Source: Streptomyces hyaluromycini
GTDB lineage: Bacteria; Actinomycetota; Actinomycetes; Streptomycetales; Streptomycetaceae
Length of the DNA: 50,273 nucleotides
Assembly: GCF_002217755.1 (NCBI RefSeq)
Contig: NZ_BCFL01000045.1
Location: forward strand, 1-50,273
Reading direction: 5' to 3'
The position numbers and the translations under genes are program-made. The notes beneath the pieces were generated by a model. The model was not told where the DNA came from. It saw only the letters and a program-made list of their open reading frames with translations, and did not search any database. Below, piece after piece: positions 43,003 through 50,273 of the stretch; the first letter of the stretch is position 1, and each line of letters starts with the position of its first letter.

Positions 43003-43073
43003 TTCTTTTCCGATGAATATAAGTCGAAAACATTCACTCGACCGAACGTAAGCGGTCGCTGCACCCTGGGTGT

Positions 43074-44195
43074 GTGACTGAGATCGTCTCCTCTCCCCGC
43101 CCCCTGCCGTGGTCCGTACGGCCCGGCGCCCGCACCTGGCGGTGTGCACCCGCACCCGCCGAGGTACGCGCCTTCCATGCCGCCCTCCCCGGCTACTCAC
43201 CCACCCCGCTGACCGAACTCCCGTCCCTGGCAGCCGAGTTCGGAGTCGGCCGGGTGTTCGTCAAGGACGAGTCGTACCGTCTGGGGCTGCCCGCGTTCAA
43301 GGTGCTGGGCGCGTCCTGGGCAGTCCACCGCACCCTTGCCGAGCGCGCCACCGGGGGTACGGAACCCGGTCCGGTCACCCTGGTGACCGCCACCGACGGC
43401 AATCACGGCCGGGCGGTGGCCCGTACAGCGCGCCATCTCGGGCATCACGCCCACGTCTTCGTCCCGCAGGGCGTGCACCCGCAGGCCGTGGCGGCCATCG
43501 CCGCCGAGCAGGCGAAGGTCACCGAGGTCACGGGATCGTACGACGAGGCCGTACGCCTGGCCGAGCAGGCGGCCGCCGCGCCCGACGCGGTCCTGGTCCA
43601 GGACACCGCCTGGCCGGGCTACGAGCGGATACCGGGGTGGATCGTCGAGGGCTACTCCACCCTCACCGCCGAGATCGACGAGCAGCTGACGGCCGAGGGG
43701 ATCGACGCGGGGCCCGACCTGGTCTGTGTCCCGGTGGGTGTGGGGTCACTGGCCCAGTCCGTGATCGCCCACTACCGCAGCCGCCCGTCCGGACCGGCTC
43801 CGGCGCTGCTGTCGGTGGAACCCGACACAGCGGCCTGCGTCCTGGCAAGCCTCGCCGCCGGCGAACCCGTCAGCGTCGCCACCGGCCACACCGTCATGGC
43901 CGGGCTGAACTGCGGCACCCTCTCCAGCATCGCCTGGCCCTACCTGCACGGAGGGCTGGACGCCGCCGTGGCCGTCTCCGACACCGACAGCACCCGCGCG
44001 GCCGCCGCCCTCGCCGCCCTCGGCGTCCCCTCGGGACCGTGCGGAGCCGCCACGCTCGCCGGACTCCGCGCGGCGCTCACCGGCGCCGGCGCAGAGAAAC
44101 GCCGTGCGGCACTGGATATCGACACGACCTCGGTGATCGTGCTGCTGAGCACCGAGGGCCCGGCAGCCAACCCGCACTCCACCACCGATCACTGA
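43074..44195 (+). CDS. Diaminopropionate ammonia-lyase-like PLP enzyme
   Basis: A 373-residue fold-type II PLP enzyme. The N-terminal part has YSPTPLTELPSLAAEFGV and the Schiff-base Lys in RLGLPAFKVLGASWA, followed by TATDGNHGRAVARTARHLG, both diagnostic of the diaminopropionate ammonia-lyase (DpaL) family. Downstream come VQDTAWPGYERIPGWIVEGYST and the Gly-rich phosphate loop VPVGVGSL. The start is GTG 43074 with no ribosome site, so the mRNA may be leaderless. It is divergent from the broken LysR gene. The substrate may be 2,3-diaminopropionate or another beta-substituted alanine. Confidence 0.88.
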   Translation: MTEIVSSPRPLPWSVRPGARTWRCAPAPAEVRAFHAALPGYSPTPLTELPSLAAEFGVGRVFVKDESYRLGLPAFKVLGASWAVHRTLAERATGGTEPGPVTLVTATDGNHGRAVARTARHLGHHAHVFVPQGVHPQAVAAIAAEQAKVTEVTGSYDEAVRLAEQAAAAPDAVLVQDTAWPGYERIPGWIVEGYSTLTAEIDEQLTAEGIDAGPDLVCVPVGVGSLAQSVIAHYRSRPSGPAPALLSVEPDTAACVLASLAAGEPVSVATGHTVMAGLNCGTLSSIAWPYLHGGLDAAVAVSDTDSTRAAAALAALGVPSGPCGAATLAGLRAALTGAGAEKRRAALDIDTTSVIVLLSTEGPAANPHSTTDH

Positions 44196-44204
44196 ACGCA
44201 CCAC

Positions 44205-44950
44205 GCCCGCAAGAAGCCCGCGCCGGGCGCGGGACAGGACCCAGCCGTGGACCAGACCGCTGAGGGTGGAGCCGTGGCTGGTACGGCGCAGGCAGTGGTC
44301 GACCGTGCGTGCCCGGACCTCGTCGTCCAGTGTGTAGTCCCATCACTCGAAGTGTGACCGGAGTTCGGTCGGCGAGACGAGGTATCCGAGCATCAGGACG
44401 CCGGCCTGTTTCGACGCCTTGCAGCGGTTCACGGTGTCGCCACGGTCGACAGCGGCCCGCAGGGGGTCACCGATCGCGGAGTCACACGACGTGCAGACGG
44501 CCGCGATCTTGTCGACGACGGTACGTCCGGGCGGGAGCTGGAGCTGCTGAGGTGCTGCACGGCTCGAAGCGGCGCGGAGGTCGCCTCGGTGATCCGCGCG
44601 TCGACCAGCATCCGGGCCGCCAGGCCGGTCCGGATGTCCGAGGTGCGGGTACGGCAGCCCAACCACACCGTGTCCGGGGCGGCCACGCCGCCGTGCACGT
44701 CGGTCAGATGACACCCGTCGAGGTCGCGGTGACGCGGCACCCCGGCGTTGGTGACGCTCCCGTCGAGCGCGGCCTCGGCCTCCGGTTCCCCTGGCGTAGT
44801 CCTCGGCGGTGAACTCGGTGCTGACATGGCGGGCAGGCGGGCCGCTCGCCCAGGGCCGTACCCCGCAGAACTGGAGCAATCGCGTGACGAGGCCGAACGG
44901 CCATGCGGCGCCCCCTCCGCTGCGGGAATCGACTGAGCGGCGCGCCCGCG
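44205..44950 (-). pseudogene. Degenerate gene, product not recognised
   Basis: Coding-like text with high G/C at third positions moves between frames: FGLVTRLLQFCGVRPWASG and STEFTAEDYARGTGG in one frame (about 44930-44800), DGCHLTDVHGGVAAPDTVWL and GLAARMLVDARITEATSAPL in a second (about 44790-44560), then DKIAAVCTSCDSAIGDPLRA and GVLMLGYLVSPTELRSHFE back in the first. An in-frame TGA (44343-44345) is followed by more coding-like sequence (WDYTLDDEVRARTVDHCLRR). At least two frameshifts and one stop are needed, so it is a decayed gene. I do not recognise the family. Confidence 0.5.
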
Positions 44951-44976
44951 ACACCGTCCGTGGACGAGAGCAACGG

Positions 44977-45849
44977 TCACTCCGTCTGCGGCACGACCGC
45001 CACCGGGCATTCCGCATGGTGAAGCAACGTGTGGGCCACCCGGCCGAGTTGAAGACCGAAGTGTCCATGCCGACGCCTCGCTCCTACGACAACCAGGTCG
45101 GCGGCGGCCGAACGGTCCACGAGGATCCGGTGGGCCGGTCCCTCGACCGTCACACTGCGGACCCTGACCTTCGGATGGGCGGACCGGGCTTCGCCGAGCA
45201 GCGTGTCGAGCAGCGCCGACGCCTTCTCCTCGTGCTGGCGGGCGATCTCCGCGAGCGCCACCTGGTTGCCGACCTCGTGGGCGGGGCAGCGCCAGGCCCG
45301 GACCACGTCCAGAGCGCAGTTGCGGGCCTCGGCCTCACGGAAGGCGAACCGTGCGGCCTCAGCGCCGGAGACGGGCTCCCCCGCACCCAGCAGAATCCGT
45401 TCGTGACCGTCGGCCAGGCCCGCCCTCTCGCCCCGCACCACGATCACGGGGCAGTGCGCCCGGGCCGCCACCGCCAGGCCGACCGACCCGAGGAGCAGCC
45501 CGGCCAGCTCGCCCCGGCCTCGCGACCCGGTCACCAGGGCATGTGCGCCGTCGCCCGCGCTCAGGAGGGCGCGCACCGAGTCGTCGAGAAGGACATCGGC
45601 GGTGACCTTCACATCCGGGCTGCGCACTGCGGCGCGCTCTGCCGCGGAGGCGACGATGTGTTCGGCCAGCGCGCGTTCCGAGGGGCGTTTCCCGCTGTCC
45701 GACGGCACTCCGGCCTCGTAGCGCTCCCAGAGGGAGGCGTACACCAGGCGTAGTGGAAGGTCGTGGCGGGCGGCCTCGTCCACCGCCCAGTCGACCGCGA
45801 GCAGGCTTCCGTCCGATCCGTCGACACCTACGACCAGGGGAAGGGCCAT
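44977..45849 (-). CDS. Universal stress protein with two Usp domains
   Basis: A 290-residue tandem UspA protein. Domain 1 (about 1-145) begins LVVGVDGSDGSLLAVDWA and has the ATP-binding VTGSRGRGELAGLLLGSV. Domain 2 (about 150-287) has VVVGARRRHGHFGLQLGRVAH followed by CPVAVVP. ATG 45849 is preceded by a GGTGGGA site; a 19-codon longer form is possible. Two-domain Usps of this kind are typical members of oxygen-stress/dormancy regulons in actinobacteria, and a matching inverted repeat lies 86 bp upstream. Confidence 0.92.
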   Translation of the reverse strand: MALPLVVGVDGSDGSLLAVDWAVDEAARHDLPLRLVYASLWERYEAGVPSDSGKRPSERALAEHIVASAAERAAVRSPDVKVTADVLLDDSVRALLSAGDGAHALVTGSRGRGELAGLLLGSVGLAVAARAHCPVIVVRGERAGLADGHERILLGAGEPVSGAEAARFAFREAEARNCALDVVRAWRCPAHEVGNQVALAEIARQHEEKASALLDTLLGEARSAHPKVRVRSVTVEGPAHRILVDRSAAADLVVVGARRRHGHFGLQLGRVAHTLLHHAECPVAVVPQTE

Positions 45850-45933
45850 CGTCCCACCGCCTTTCGCCGGACTGCCACCTCGTGCAGCAGGGGGCTCCGA
45901 TTTCACCGTGCCACGTTCCGCCGACGGGCAGGA

Positions 45934-45948
45934 GGGGCCACTCGGCCC
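45934..45948. promoter_or_regulatory. Candidate DosR/OsdR-type box between usp and the CBS-BON gene
   Basis: GGGGCC-ACTC-GGCCC contains a perfect 5-bp inverted repeat (GGGCC/GGCCC) with a 4-bp spacer. This is the geometry of the DosR-type box (GGGAC-N4-GTCCC) with the fourth base changed. It lies between divergent usp and CBS-BON genes and can serve both. Confidence 0.42.
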
Positions 45949-46079
45949 GTTCGCGTACCCGGTCAGCCCCTGTCGGCGTGGAACCTCGCGGCGGAGGCTG
46001 TGGGCCGGGCCGGCCGGAAGGCCGGGCTCGCGATACGACCCGTCTTCGCACGGGTCATGGCCCTGAAGGAGGCTCGGAC

Positions 46080-46793
46080 ATGAAGCCCACGAAGGTCGGC
46101 GCCGTCATGGTCAGCGACGTCGTCACGGCCGGGAACGGCACGCCGTTCAAGGAGTTGGTGCGACTCCTGGAGGAGCACCGCATCAGCGGCCTTCCCGTGG
46201 TCGACGAGGCCGGCAAGGTGATCGGTGTGGTCTCCGAGACCGACCTCATGCTGCACCAGACACGCGATCCCGAGCACGACCGCAGGCACCTGATGGGCCA
46301 CGGCACCCGACGCGAGGCGGTCAAGAGCGGTGCGAGCACCGCAAACGGTGTCATGTCGACGCCCGCCGTCACCATCCGCTCCGATGCCACGGTCACCGAG
46401 GCGGCCCGGCTGATGGCCGGGCACCGTGTCGAACGCCTGCCCGTGGTGGACGAGCAGGACCAACTGGTCGGCATCGTCACCCGCGGCGACCTGCTCCGGG
46501 TCTTCCTGCGTTCCGACGACGAGATCGTCCGGGAGGTCCGGCAGGAGGTCCTCGGCAACACGCTCTGGCTGGCCCCGTACGCCGTCGAGGTCACAGCGCA
46601 CAACGGTGTGGTCACCCTCACCGGTCAGCTGGAACGGCGCAGCGAGATACCCGTCGCGGTCGGCATGACACGTCGGCTGGACGGTGTGGTGGATGTCGTC
46701 GACCACCTCTCCTACCGGATCGACGACAAGCACCTGCGGCCGACCGAGCAGAAGCTCCACGGCGTGGCCGACGGCTGGCTCCACCGGCTCTGA
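46080..46793 (+). CDS. CBS-domain pair plus BON domain protein
   Basis: A 237-residue protein. CBS1 (about 8-65: VMVSDVVTAGNGTPFKELVR, GLPVVDEAGKVIGVVSETDL), CBS2 (about 90-145: VMSTPAVTIRSDATVTEAAR, RLPVVDEQDQLVGIVTRGDL), then a BON domain (about 155-220: VTAHNGVVTLTGQLERRSEI). CBS pairs bind adenosine nucleotides and BON domains bind lipid or protein surfaces. ATG 46080 follows GAAGGAGG. Paired with usp and Hsp20 it fits an energy-stress role; the direct target is unknown. Confidence 0.93.
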   Translation: MKPTKVGAVMVSDVVTAGNGTPFKELVRLLEEHRISGLPVVDEAGKVIGVVSETDLMLHQTRDPEHDRRHLMGHGTRREAVKSGASTANGVMSTPAVTIRSDATVTEAARLMAGHRVERLPVVDEQDQLVGIVTRGDLLRVFLRSDDEIVREVRQEVLGNTLWLAPYAVEVTAHNGVVTLTGQLERRSEIPVAVGMTRRLDGVVDVVDHLSYRIDDKHLRPTEQKLHGVADGWLHRL

Positions 46794-46869
46794 CAGCGGG
46801 AACGAACATGGGCTCGACTCCCGTCGGGAGGCATGGGCCGGACGGCCCTGGGGCCCCCGGCCCGCGCGC

Positions 46870-46893
46870 GGGACTTGACCGGTGACTGGTCCC
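46870..46893. promoter_or_regulatory. GGGAC / GTCCC inverted half-sites, wide spacing
   Basis: GGGAC (46870-46874) and GTCCC (46889-46893) are exact DosR-type half-sites, but 14 bp apart instead of 4, so they would not fit the usual box. They lie in the 46794-47005 gap, which shows no gene. Confidence 0.2.
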
Positions 46894-47005
46894 GGAGCGG
46901 AGCCGATTGCCTCATGGGCGGGCGGGCGAGCGTGCGGGGACGAGGCATACGCCTACGCGGCGCCGTCACAGACGGCATACCACGTCCCCGCCCAGGAGGC
47001 GACGA

Positions 47006-47290
47006 TCATGCAGCGGAACAGGCGGCCGAGCGCCCCAGGGCTCCGCGTGAGCCGGAGACCAGGTATGTCGCCTCCGGCGCGGGGCCGCGCAGCCAGTCGA
47101 TGATCTGCGTGGCGTCGGCGTGGGCCGAGAAGTGCGGGACGTCGACGATGGCGGCCGGGACCGGGACGTACTCACCGAACATCTTGAGGGCCTTCGCGCC
47201 CTCCACGAGGTCGCGGACCCGCGTGTCCTGTGCCGCGAGCCCGACCGCCACGACCGCGTTGTGCGGATCGGGCAGCCCAGGCCCTGCCAC
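47006..47290 (-). pseudogene. Beta-CASP/MBL-fold hydrolase, C-terminal scrap
   Basis: The minus frame reads NAVVAVGLAAQDT, then RDLVEGAKALKMFGEYVPV and VPHFSAHADATQIIDWLRG, which match the C-terminal part of beta-CASP metallo-beta-lactamase RNA hydrolases (PHFSAHAD carries a metal-binding motif). Homology starts near 47266 and stops near 47057, after TYLV, where the family continues HGEP. The catalytic N-terminus is missing. Gap context: a strong AGGAGG site and ATG on the plus strand at 47008 lead only into antisense of this scrap, so a deletion has joined two gene ends here. Confidence 0.6.
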
Positions 47291-47310
47291 GGGTCGAAGG
47301 GTCTTCTCCG

Positions 47311-47330
47311 GAGAGGCTGAGCGGCCTCTC
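47311..47330. terminator. Small hairpin, 7-bp stem
   Basis: GAGAGGC (47311-47317) pairs with GCCTCTC (47324-47330) with a 6-nt loop. It lies between the MBL scrap and the second CBS-BON gene. It could be a leftover terminator; evidence is limited to the stem. Confidence 0.3.
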
Positions 47331-47423
47331 ACGAGGAAGACCCGTACATGAGGCCGAACGACCCCTTGCCGGGTCCGGGCGGCCCGTGGCGGCCGGCTCC
47401 GCCTGCACACACCCTGGGATCAG

Positions 47424-47439
47424 GGACCCCTCGGCCCCG
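47424..47439 (+). promoter_or_regulatory. Candidate DosR/OsdR-type box before the second CBS-BON gene
   Basis: GGGACC-CCTC-GGCCCC is an inverted repeat with one mismatch and a 4-bp spacer, sharing CTCGGCCC with the box at 45934-45948. It lies only 24 bp from ATG 47463, close to or overlapping a start-proximal promoter position. Confidence 0.4.
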
Positions 47440-47462
47440 CCCGTCCTTCCGAGGAGGAGACC

Positions 47463-48125
47463 ATGCCCGGCAAACCGCACACCGTGAGCGATGTGATGAC
47501 CCGCACCGTCGCCACGATCGGCCGCAACGCCCCGTTCAAGGACGTCGTCACCCTGATGGAGGAGTGGAAGGTCAGCGCCCTGCCCGTGCTGGAGGGCGAG
47601 GGCCGGGTGATCGGTGTCGTCTCCGAAGCCGATCTGCTCCCGAAGGAGGAGTTCCGGGACAGCGACCCGGACCGGTTCGTCCAGCGGCAGCGCCTCGACG
47701 ACCTGGCGAAGGCCGGCGCGGTGACCGCCGAGGAGGTGATGAGCACGCCCGCCGTGACCGTGCATCCGAACGCCACGCTCGCCCAGGCGGCGCGCATCAT
47801 GGCCCAGCGCAAGGTCAAGCGACTGCCCGTCGTCAACGACGAGGGGATGCTCGAAGGCGTCGTCAGCCGCTCCGACCTGCTCAAGATCTTCCTCCGCGGC
47901 GACGAGGAACTGGCCGCGGAGGTACGGCACGAGGTCGTGGACCGCCTCTTTCCGCTCTCCGCCGACCACATCCAGGTCGAGGTCACCGAAGGCGTCGTCA
48001 CCCTCACCGGGTGGGTGGACGACGACGGTGCGGCCGGGGTGGCCCAACGGCTGGCCCGTGCCGTCGAGGGCGTGGTCGACGTCCGCTGCTGCCTGGTCCC
48101 GGCGTCCGCACGGAGCAACCCGTGA
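47463..48125 (+). CDS. CBS-domain pair plus BON domain protein
   Basis: A 220-residue paralogue of the protein at 46080. CBS1 (about 8-62: VSDVMTRTVATIGRNAPFKD, ALPVLEGEGRVIGVVSEADL), CBS2 (about 95-145: VMSTPAVTVHPNATLAQAAR, RLPVVNDEGMLEGVVSRSDL) and BON (about 160-215: VEVTEGVVTLTGWVDDDGAA). A GAGGAGGAG ribosome site precedes ATG 47463. It converges with Hsp20 across a strong terminator. Confidence 0.94.
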   Translation: MPGKPHTVSDVMTRTVATIGRNAPFKDVVTLMEEWKVSALPVLEGEGRVIGVVSEADLLPKEEFRDSDPDRFVQRQRLDDLAKAGAVTAEEVMSTPAVTVHPNATLAQAARIMAQRKVKRLPVVNDEGMLEGVVSRSDLLKIFLRGDEELAAEVRHEVVDRLFPLSADHIQVEVTEGVVTLTGWVDDDGAAGVAQRLARAVEGVVDVRCCLVPASARSNP

Positions 48126-48161
48126 TGACGGTTCCGGGCACGCGGCAGCAGCACTGAGCCG

Positions 48162-48177
48162 GGCCCGTCGACGGGCC
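48162..48177. terminator. Perfect 16-bp palindrome after the CBS-BON gene
   Basis: GGCCCGTCGACGGGCC is a perfect palindrome 37 bp after the CBS-BON stop, before the larger hairpin. It may be a first terminator stem or regulatory site. Confidence 0.45.
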
Positions 48178-48186
48178 GGAAACGGC

Positions 48187-48222
48187 GGTGTGCGCGGCCG
48201 GTGGTCACCGGCCGCGCACACC
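48187..48222. terminator. Strong bidirectional terminator, 17-bp perfect stem
   Basis: A GC-rich stem of 17 uninterrupted pairs, starting GGTGTGCGCGGCCGG and closed by a two-base turn (48204-48205), sits between the convergent CBS-BON (ends 48125) and Hsp20 (ends 48254) genes. The symmetry serves both strands. No U tract is needed in this group. Confidence 0.85.
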
Positions 48223-48253
48223 GGATGTGGGACCGGCGTCCTCCCCCCGAGGC

Positions 48254-48679
48254 TCAGCCGGTCCGCACCGGAATGGTCCTGGTTCCCGTCTTCTCCTCCG
48301 GGACCGGGACCGTGACGGTCAGCACGCCGTCCTTGTATTCCGCGGCCGCCTCGTCGCCCTTCGCTCCGACCGGCAACCGGACTGAGCGTGCGAAGGTGCC
48401 GTAGCGGAACTCGGTACGGTGCTTCCCCTTCGTTTCCTCGGTGCGCTCGGCCCGAAGGGTGAGCACCCCTTCCGTGACGGTGATCTCGACATCGTCGGCG
48501 GGGTCGACGCCCGGAAGCTCGGCCCGCAGCACGTAGGTGCCGTCCTTGATCTCCTCCTCCACACGGATGCCCTGCAGCCCCGAAGTCCCGTGCAGACCGG
48601 GGAAGCCGGACTCGGCCCAGCCGAACAGGTCCTCGGGCAGCACCGGCCAGCCGCGCAGCCGCTCGATCATGCCGCTCAT
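48254..48679 (-). CDS. Hsp20/alpha-crystallin small heat-shock protein
   Basis: A 141-residue small chaperone. The alpha-crystallin domain is at about 37-135 (IRVEEEIKDGTYVLRAELPG; VEITVTEGVLTLRAERTEET; the conserved AEYKDGVLTVTVPVPE). N-terminal MSGMIERLRGWPVLPEDLFGW. ATG 48679 has AAAGGAGGA upstream. It prevents aggregation under stress; in actinobacterial dormancy regulons this is the HspX-like member. A candidate DosR-type box is 60 bp upstream. Confidence 0.95.
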   Translation of the reverse strand: MSGMIERLRGWPVLPEDLFGWAESGFPGLHGTSGLQGIRVEEEIKDGTYVLRAELPGVDPADDVEITVTEGVLTLRAERTEETKGKHRTEFRYGTFARSVRLPVGAKGDEAAAEYKDGVLTVTVPVPEEKTGTRTIPVRTG

Positions 48680-48738
48680 GTGCTTCCTCCTTTCGGATTC
48701 TCATCTCCAGCCTCCCGCAAGGGCGTTGGAACAGCCGT

Positions 48739-48752
48739 GGGCCGACCGACCC
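48739..48752 (-). promoter_or_regulatory. Candidate DosR/OsdR-type box upstream of Hsp20
   Basis: On the plus strand GGGCC-GACC-GACCC has the 5-4-5 geometry with one mismatch. A second, weaker copy GATCC-GGTC-GGCCC is at 48760-48773. Both lie within 100 bp of the Hsp20 start. The rest of the 48680-48972 gap shows no gene. Confidence 0.38.
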
Positions 48753-48972
48753 TGTCCTGGATCCGGTCGGCCCTCTCTTGACGTCATCCCCGGCCGCCGG
48801 GGCGGGCCACGGTCCAGACGGCGAGCACGCTCCAGGCCTCGACCACATGACGGTGGCGCCGCAGCGGATTGCGCCGCCGGCGTCAGAACGGTCGGCCGGT
48901 CGCGCGTGCAGGACTCGTGCGGGTCATGGTCCAGCGCCTTCTTCTGAGATCCGGGACGTACGACCCCTGCCG

Positions 48973-50273
48973 CTACGGCTTCGTCACCGGTACCCGCCAC
49001 ACCAGCGTCGTACCGCCGCCCCCGGGACCCCCGGGCCCCTCGGGCGCCTCGGGCGCCTCGGGGCAGGTCCAGTCCAGGCTGCCGCCGAGTTCCGCCGCCC
49101 GCTCCGCCATGTTGCGCAGCCCGCTGCGACGGCCGCCGGACGGGATACCGACGCCGTTGTCCCGGACAGTCAGGACCAACTCCCGCCCATCCGTCACCAG
49201 AACGATCTCCGCCCGGCCCGCACAGGCATGCCGGGCCACATTGGTCAGCGCCTCCGACAGCACCGCGACCACATGATCGGCGACCTCCTTGGGCACATCG
49301 GTGTCGATCAGCCCCTCCATCCGCAGACTCGGCGCGAACCCCAGCGCCGGAGCCGCCTCACCCGCCACCCGCACCACACGCGCCCGCAACCCCCCACCGG
49401 CACCACCCTCCCGGGCCCGCAACCCGAAAATGGTCGACCTGATGATCTTGATCGTCTCGTCCAGATCATCCACCGCCCGCAACACCCGCTCGGACGCCTC
49501 CGAATGCTCGATGAAACGCCCCGCACTCTGCAACGTCATCCCGGTGGCGAACAACCGCTGGATCGCCAGATCATGCAGATCCCGGGGCGATCCGGTCACG
49601 GTCCTTCAGCACCGCGACCTCCTCCGCATCCCGCCGCCGCTCCGCCAGCTCCATCGCAATCGCCGCCTGAGCCGCGAAAACCTGCAACGGCTCAGTCTCC
49701 TTCACCGTGAACAACGGCTGCCCCACCTCACGCGCCAACAGCACCACACCACGCACCCCCGTCCCACCCGTGCCGATCGGAATCGCCACCGCCGGACCCA
49801 GCCCCTCAAAGCGCGGCGGCTCGGGCGAGACCCGCTCGTCCTGGCCCACGTCTGCACTGGTCACCGCCGCACCCTGCGAGAACGCCAGGCCCATCAGCGT
49901 CCTGTCCATGGCCAGCACCAGCCCCCGATGGGCGTCCGCGTCCATACCCACCGCGATCTCCACCGTGAGCGAACCAGTGTCCGCCATCGGCGTCGCGACC
50001 GCCGCCAGCGCCGAGCCCGTGATCTCCCTGGCCTGCTCCGCGATCAACCCGAGAGCCTCCCCACTCGCACTCCCGGACATCAGACTGTTCGTGATCTCCG
50101 CACTCGCCCGCAGCCAACGCTCACGCAGCCGCGACTCCTCATACAACCGGGCATTGTCGATCGCCACACCAGCCGCCACAGCCAGCGTCGACGTCACCGA
50201 CACATCCTCCTCGTCGAACTGACCACCACCCCGCTTCTCCGTCAGATAAAGATTGCCGAAGACCTGGTCACGG
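48973..50273 (-). pseudogene. DevS/OsdK-like GAF sensor histidine kinase, frameshifted at the H-box and cut by the window
   Basis: The gene enters from the right edge. The GAF part reads RDQVFGNLYLTEK, then SVTSTLAVAAGVAIDNARLYEE and a second GAF-like block (GVVLLAREVGQPLF). The kinase part reads LHDLAIQRLFATGMTLQSAG, ALTNVARHACAGRAEIVLV and VRDNGVGIPSGGRRSGLRNMAERA, the HisKA_3/HATPase set of DevS-type kinases. The two parts are in different frames: the H-box should read DRDRIARDLHDLAIQ, but a C run (GCCCCGGGATC on the minus strand, 49581-49590) has one base too many. The frame then stops within a few codons. This may be a real mutation or a homopolymer error. Confidence 0.82.

Noticed and set aside
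42012..43016. Plus-strand frame starting MNESRQSVPRS opposite the LysR gene
   Set aside because: It is antisense to a clear LysR effector domain and has Arg-rich shadow composition; the LysR frameshift does not change that.

Overview
The window is high-GC actinobacterial DNA, about 70 percent GC or more by eye, with strong G/C at third codon positions, many GTG starts and ATGA/GTGA gene overlaps. Gene content fits Streptomyces or a close relative, in an accessory, probably arm-like region: a biosynthetic cluster, a sugar-uptake island and a stress island, with decayed genes between them.

Region 1 (1-3015) has a P-loop kinase cut by the window edge, the C-terminal remnant of a tyrosine integrase, an XRE/MmyB-type regulator and an orphan NarL-type response regulator. 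A good 17-bp palindrome lies between the two regulators.

Region 2 (3387-20528) is a plus-strand run of six genes: an NRPS (C-A-T-TE), a 3,192-residue NRPS-PKS (A-T-C-A-T-KS-KR-T-TE, with no acyltransferase), a GSCFA protein, an SGNH hydrolase, a TauD-type dioxygenase and an Ala/Tyr-rich unknown protein. A by-eye proline code in the adenylation domain just before the KS, together with the NRPS / NRPS-PKS / TauD trio, points to the detoxin-rimosamide family. The line would make a proline-plus-malonate beta-hydroxy acid like detoxinine.

Region 3 (20538-34011, minus strand) is a ten-gene, mostly overlapping operon read from a LacI regulator through an Opp/Dpp-type ABC transporter, an (alpha/alpha)6 glycoside hydrolase, an FAD oxidoreductase and a DapA/NanA-type aldolase to a secreted sialidase-like protein. 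A promoter with a perfect palindromic LacI-type operator sits just upstream. A PhyH dioxygenase and an AraC regulator diverge from it. This looks like uptake and breakdown of a sialic-acid-like or other unusual glycan, but the sialidase lacks the usual N-terminal arginine and no NanE, NanK, NagA or NagB is present.

Region 4 (36000-44200) is a mixed block: an aldo/keto reductase scrap, an aminoglycoside-phosphotransferase-like kinase, an alpha/beta hydrolase divergent from a TetR regulator with two operator copies, a CGNR zinc-finger regulator, a C-S lyase overlapping a DinB protein, and a frameshifted LysR regulator divergent from a diaminopropionate ammonia-lyase-like enzyme.

Region 5 (44200-50273) resembles a Streptomyces oxygen-stress/dormancy (DosR/OsdR-type) island: a two-domain universal stress protein, two CBS-BON proteins, Hsp20 and a DevS-like sensor kinase, with at least three matching GGG-N-CC-type inverted repeats upstream. 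It is decaying: one degenerate gene, one beta-CASP nuclease scrap, and a kinase with a one-base frameshift exactly at its phospho-acceptor histidine box. The left and right edge genes are truncated by the window. No rRNA, tRNA, CRISPR array or intact insertion sequence was seen.
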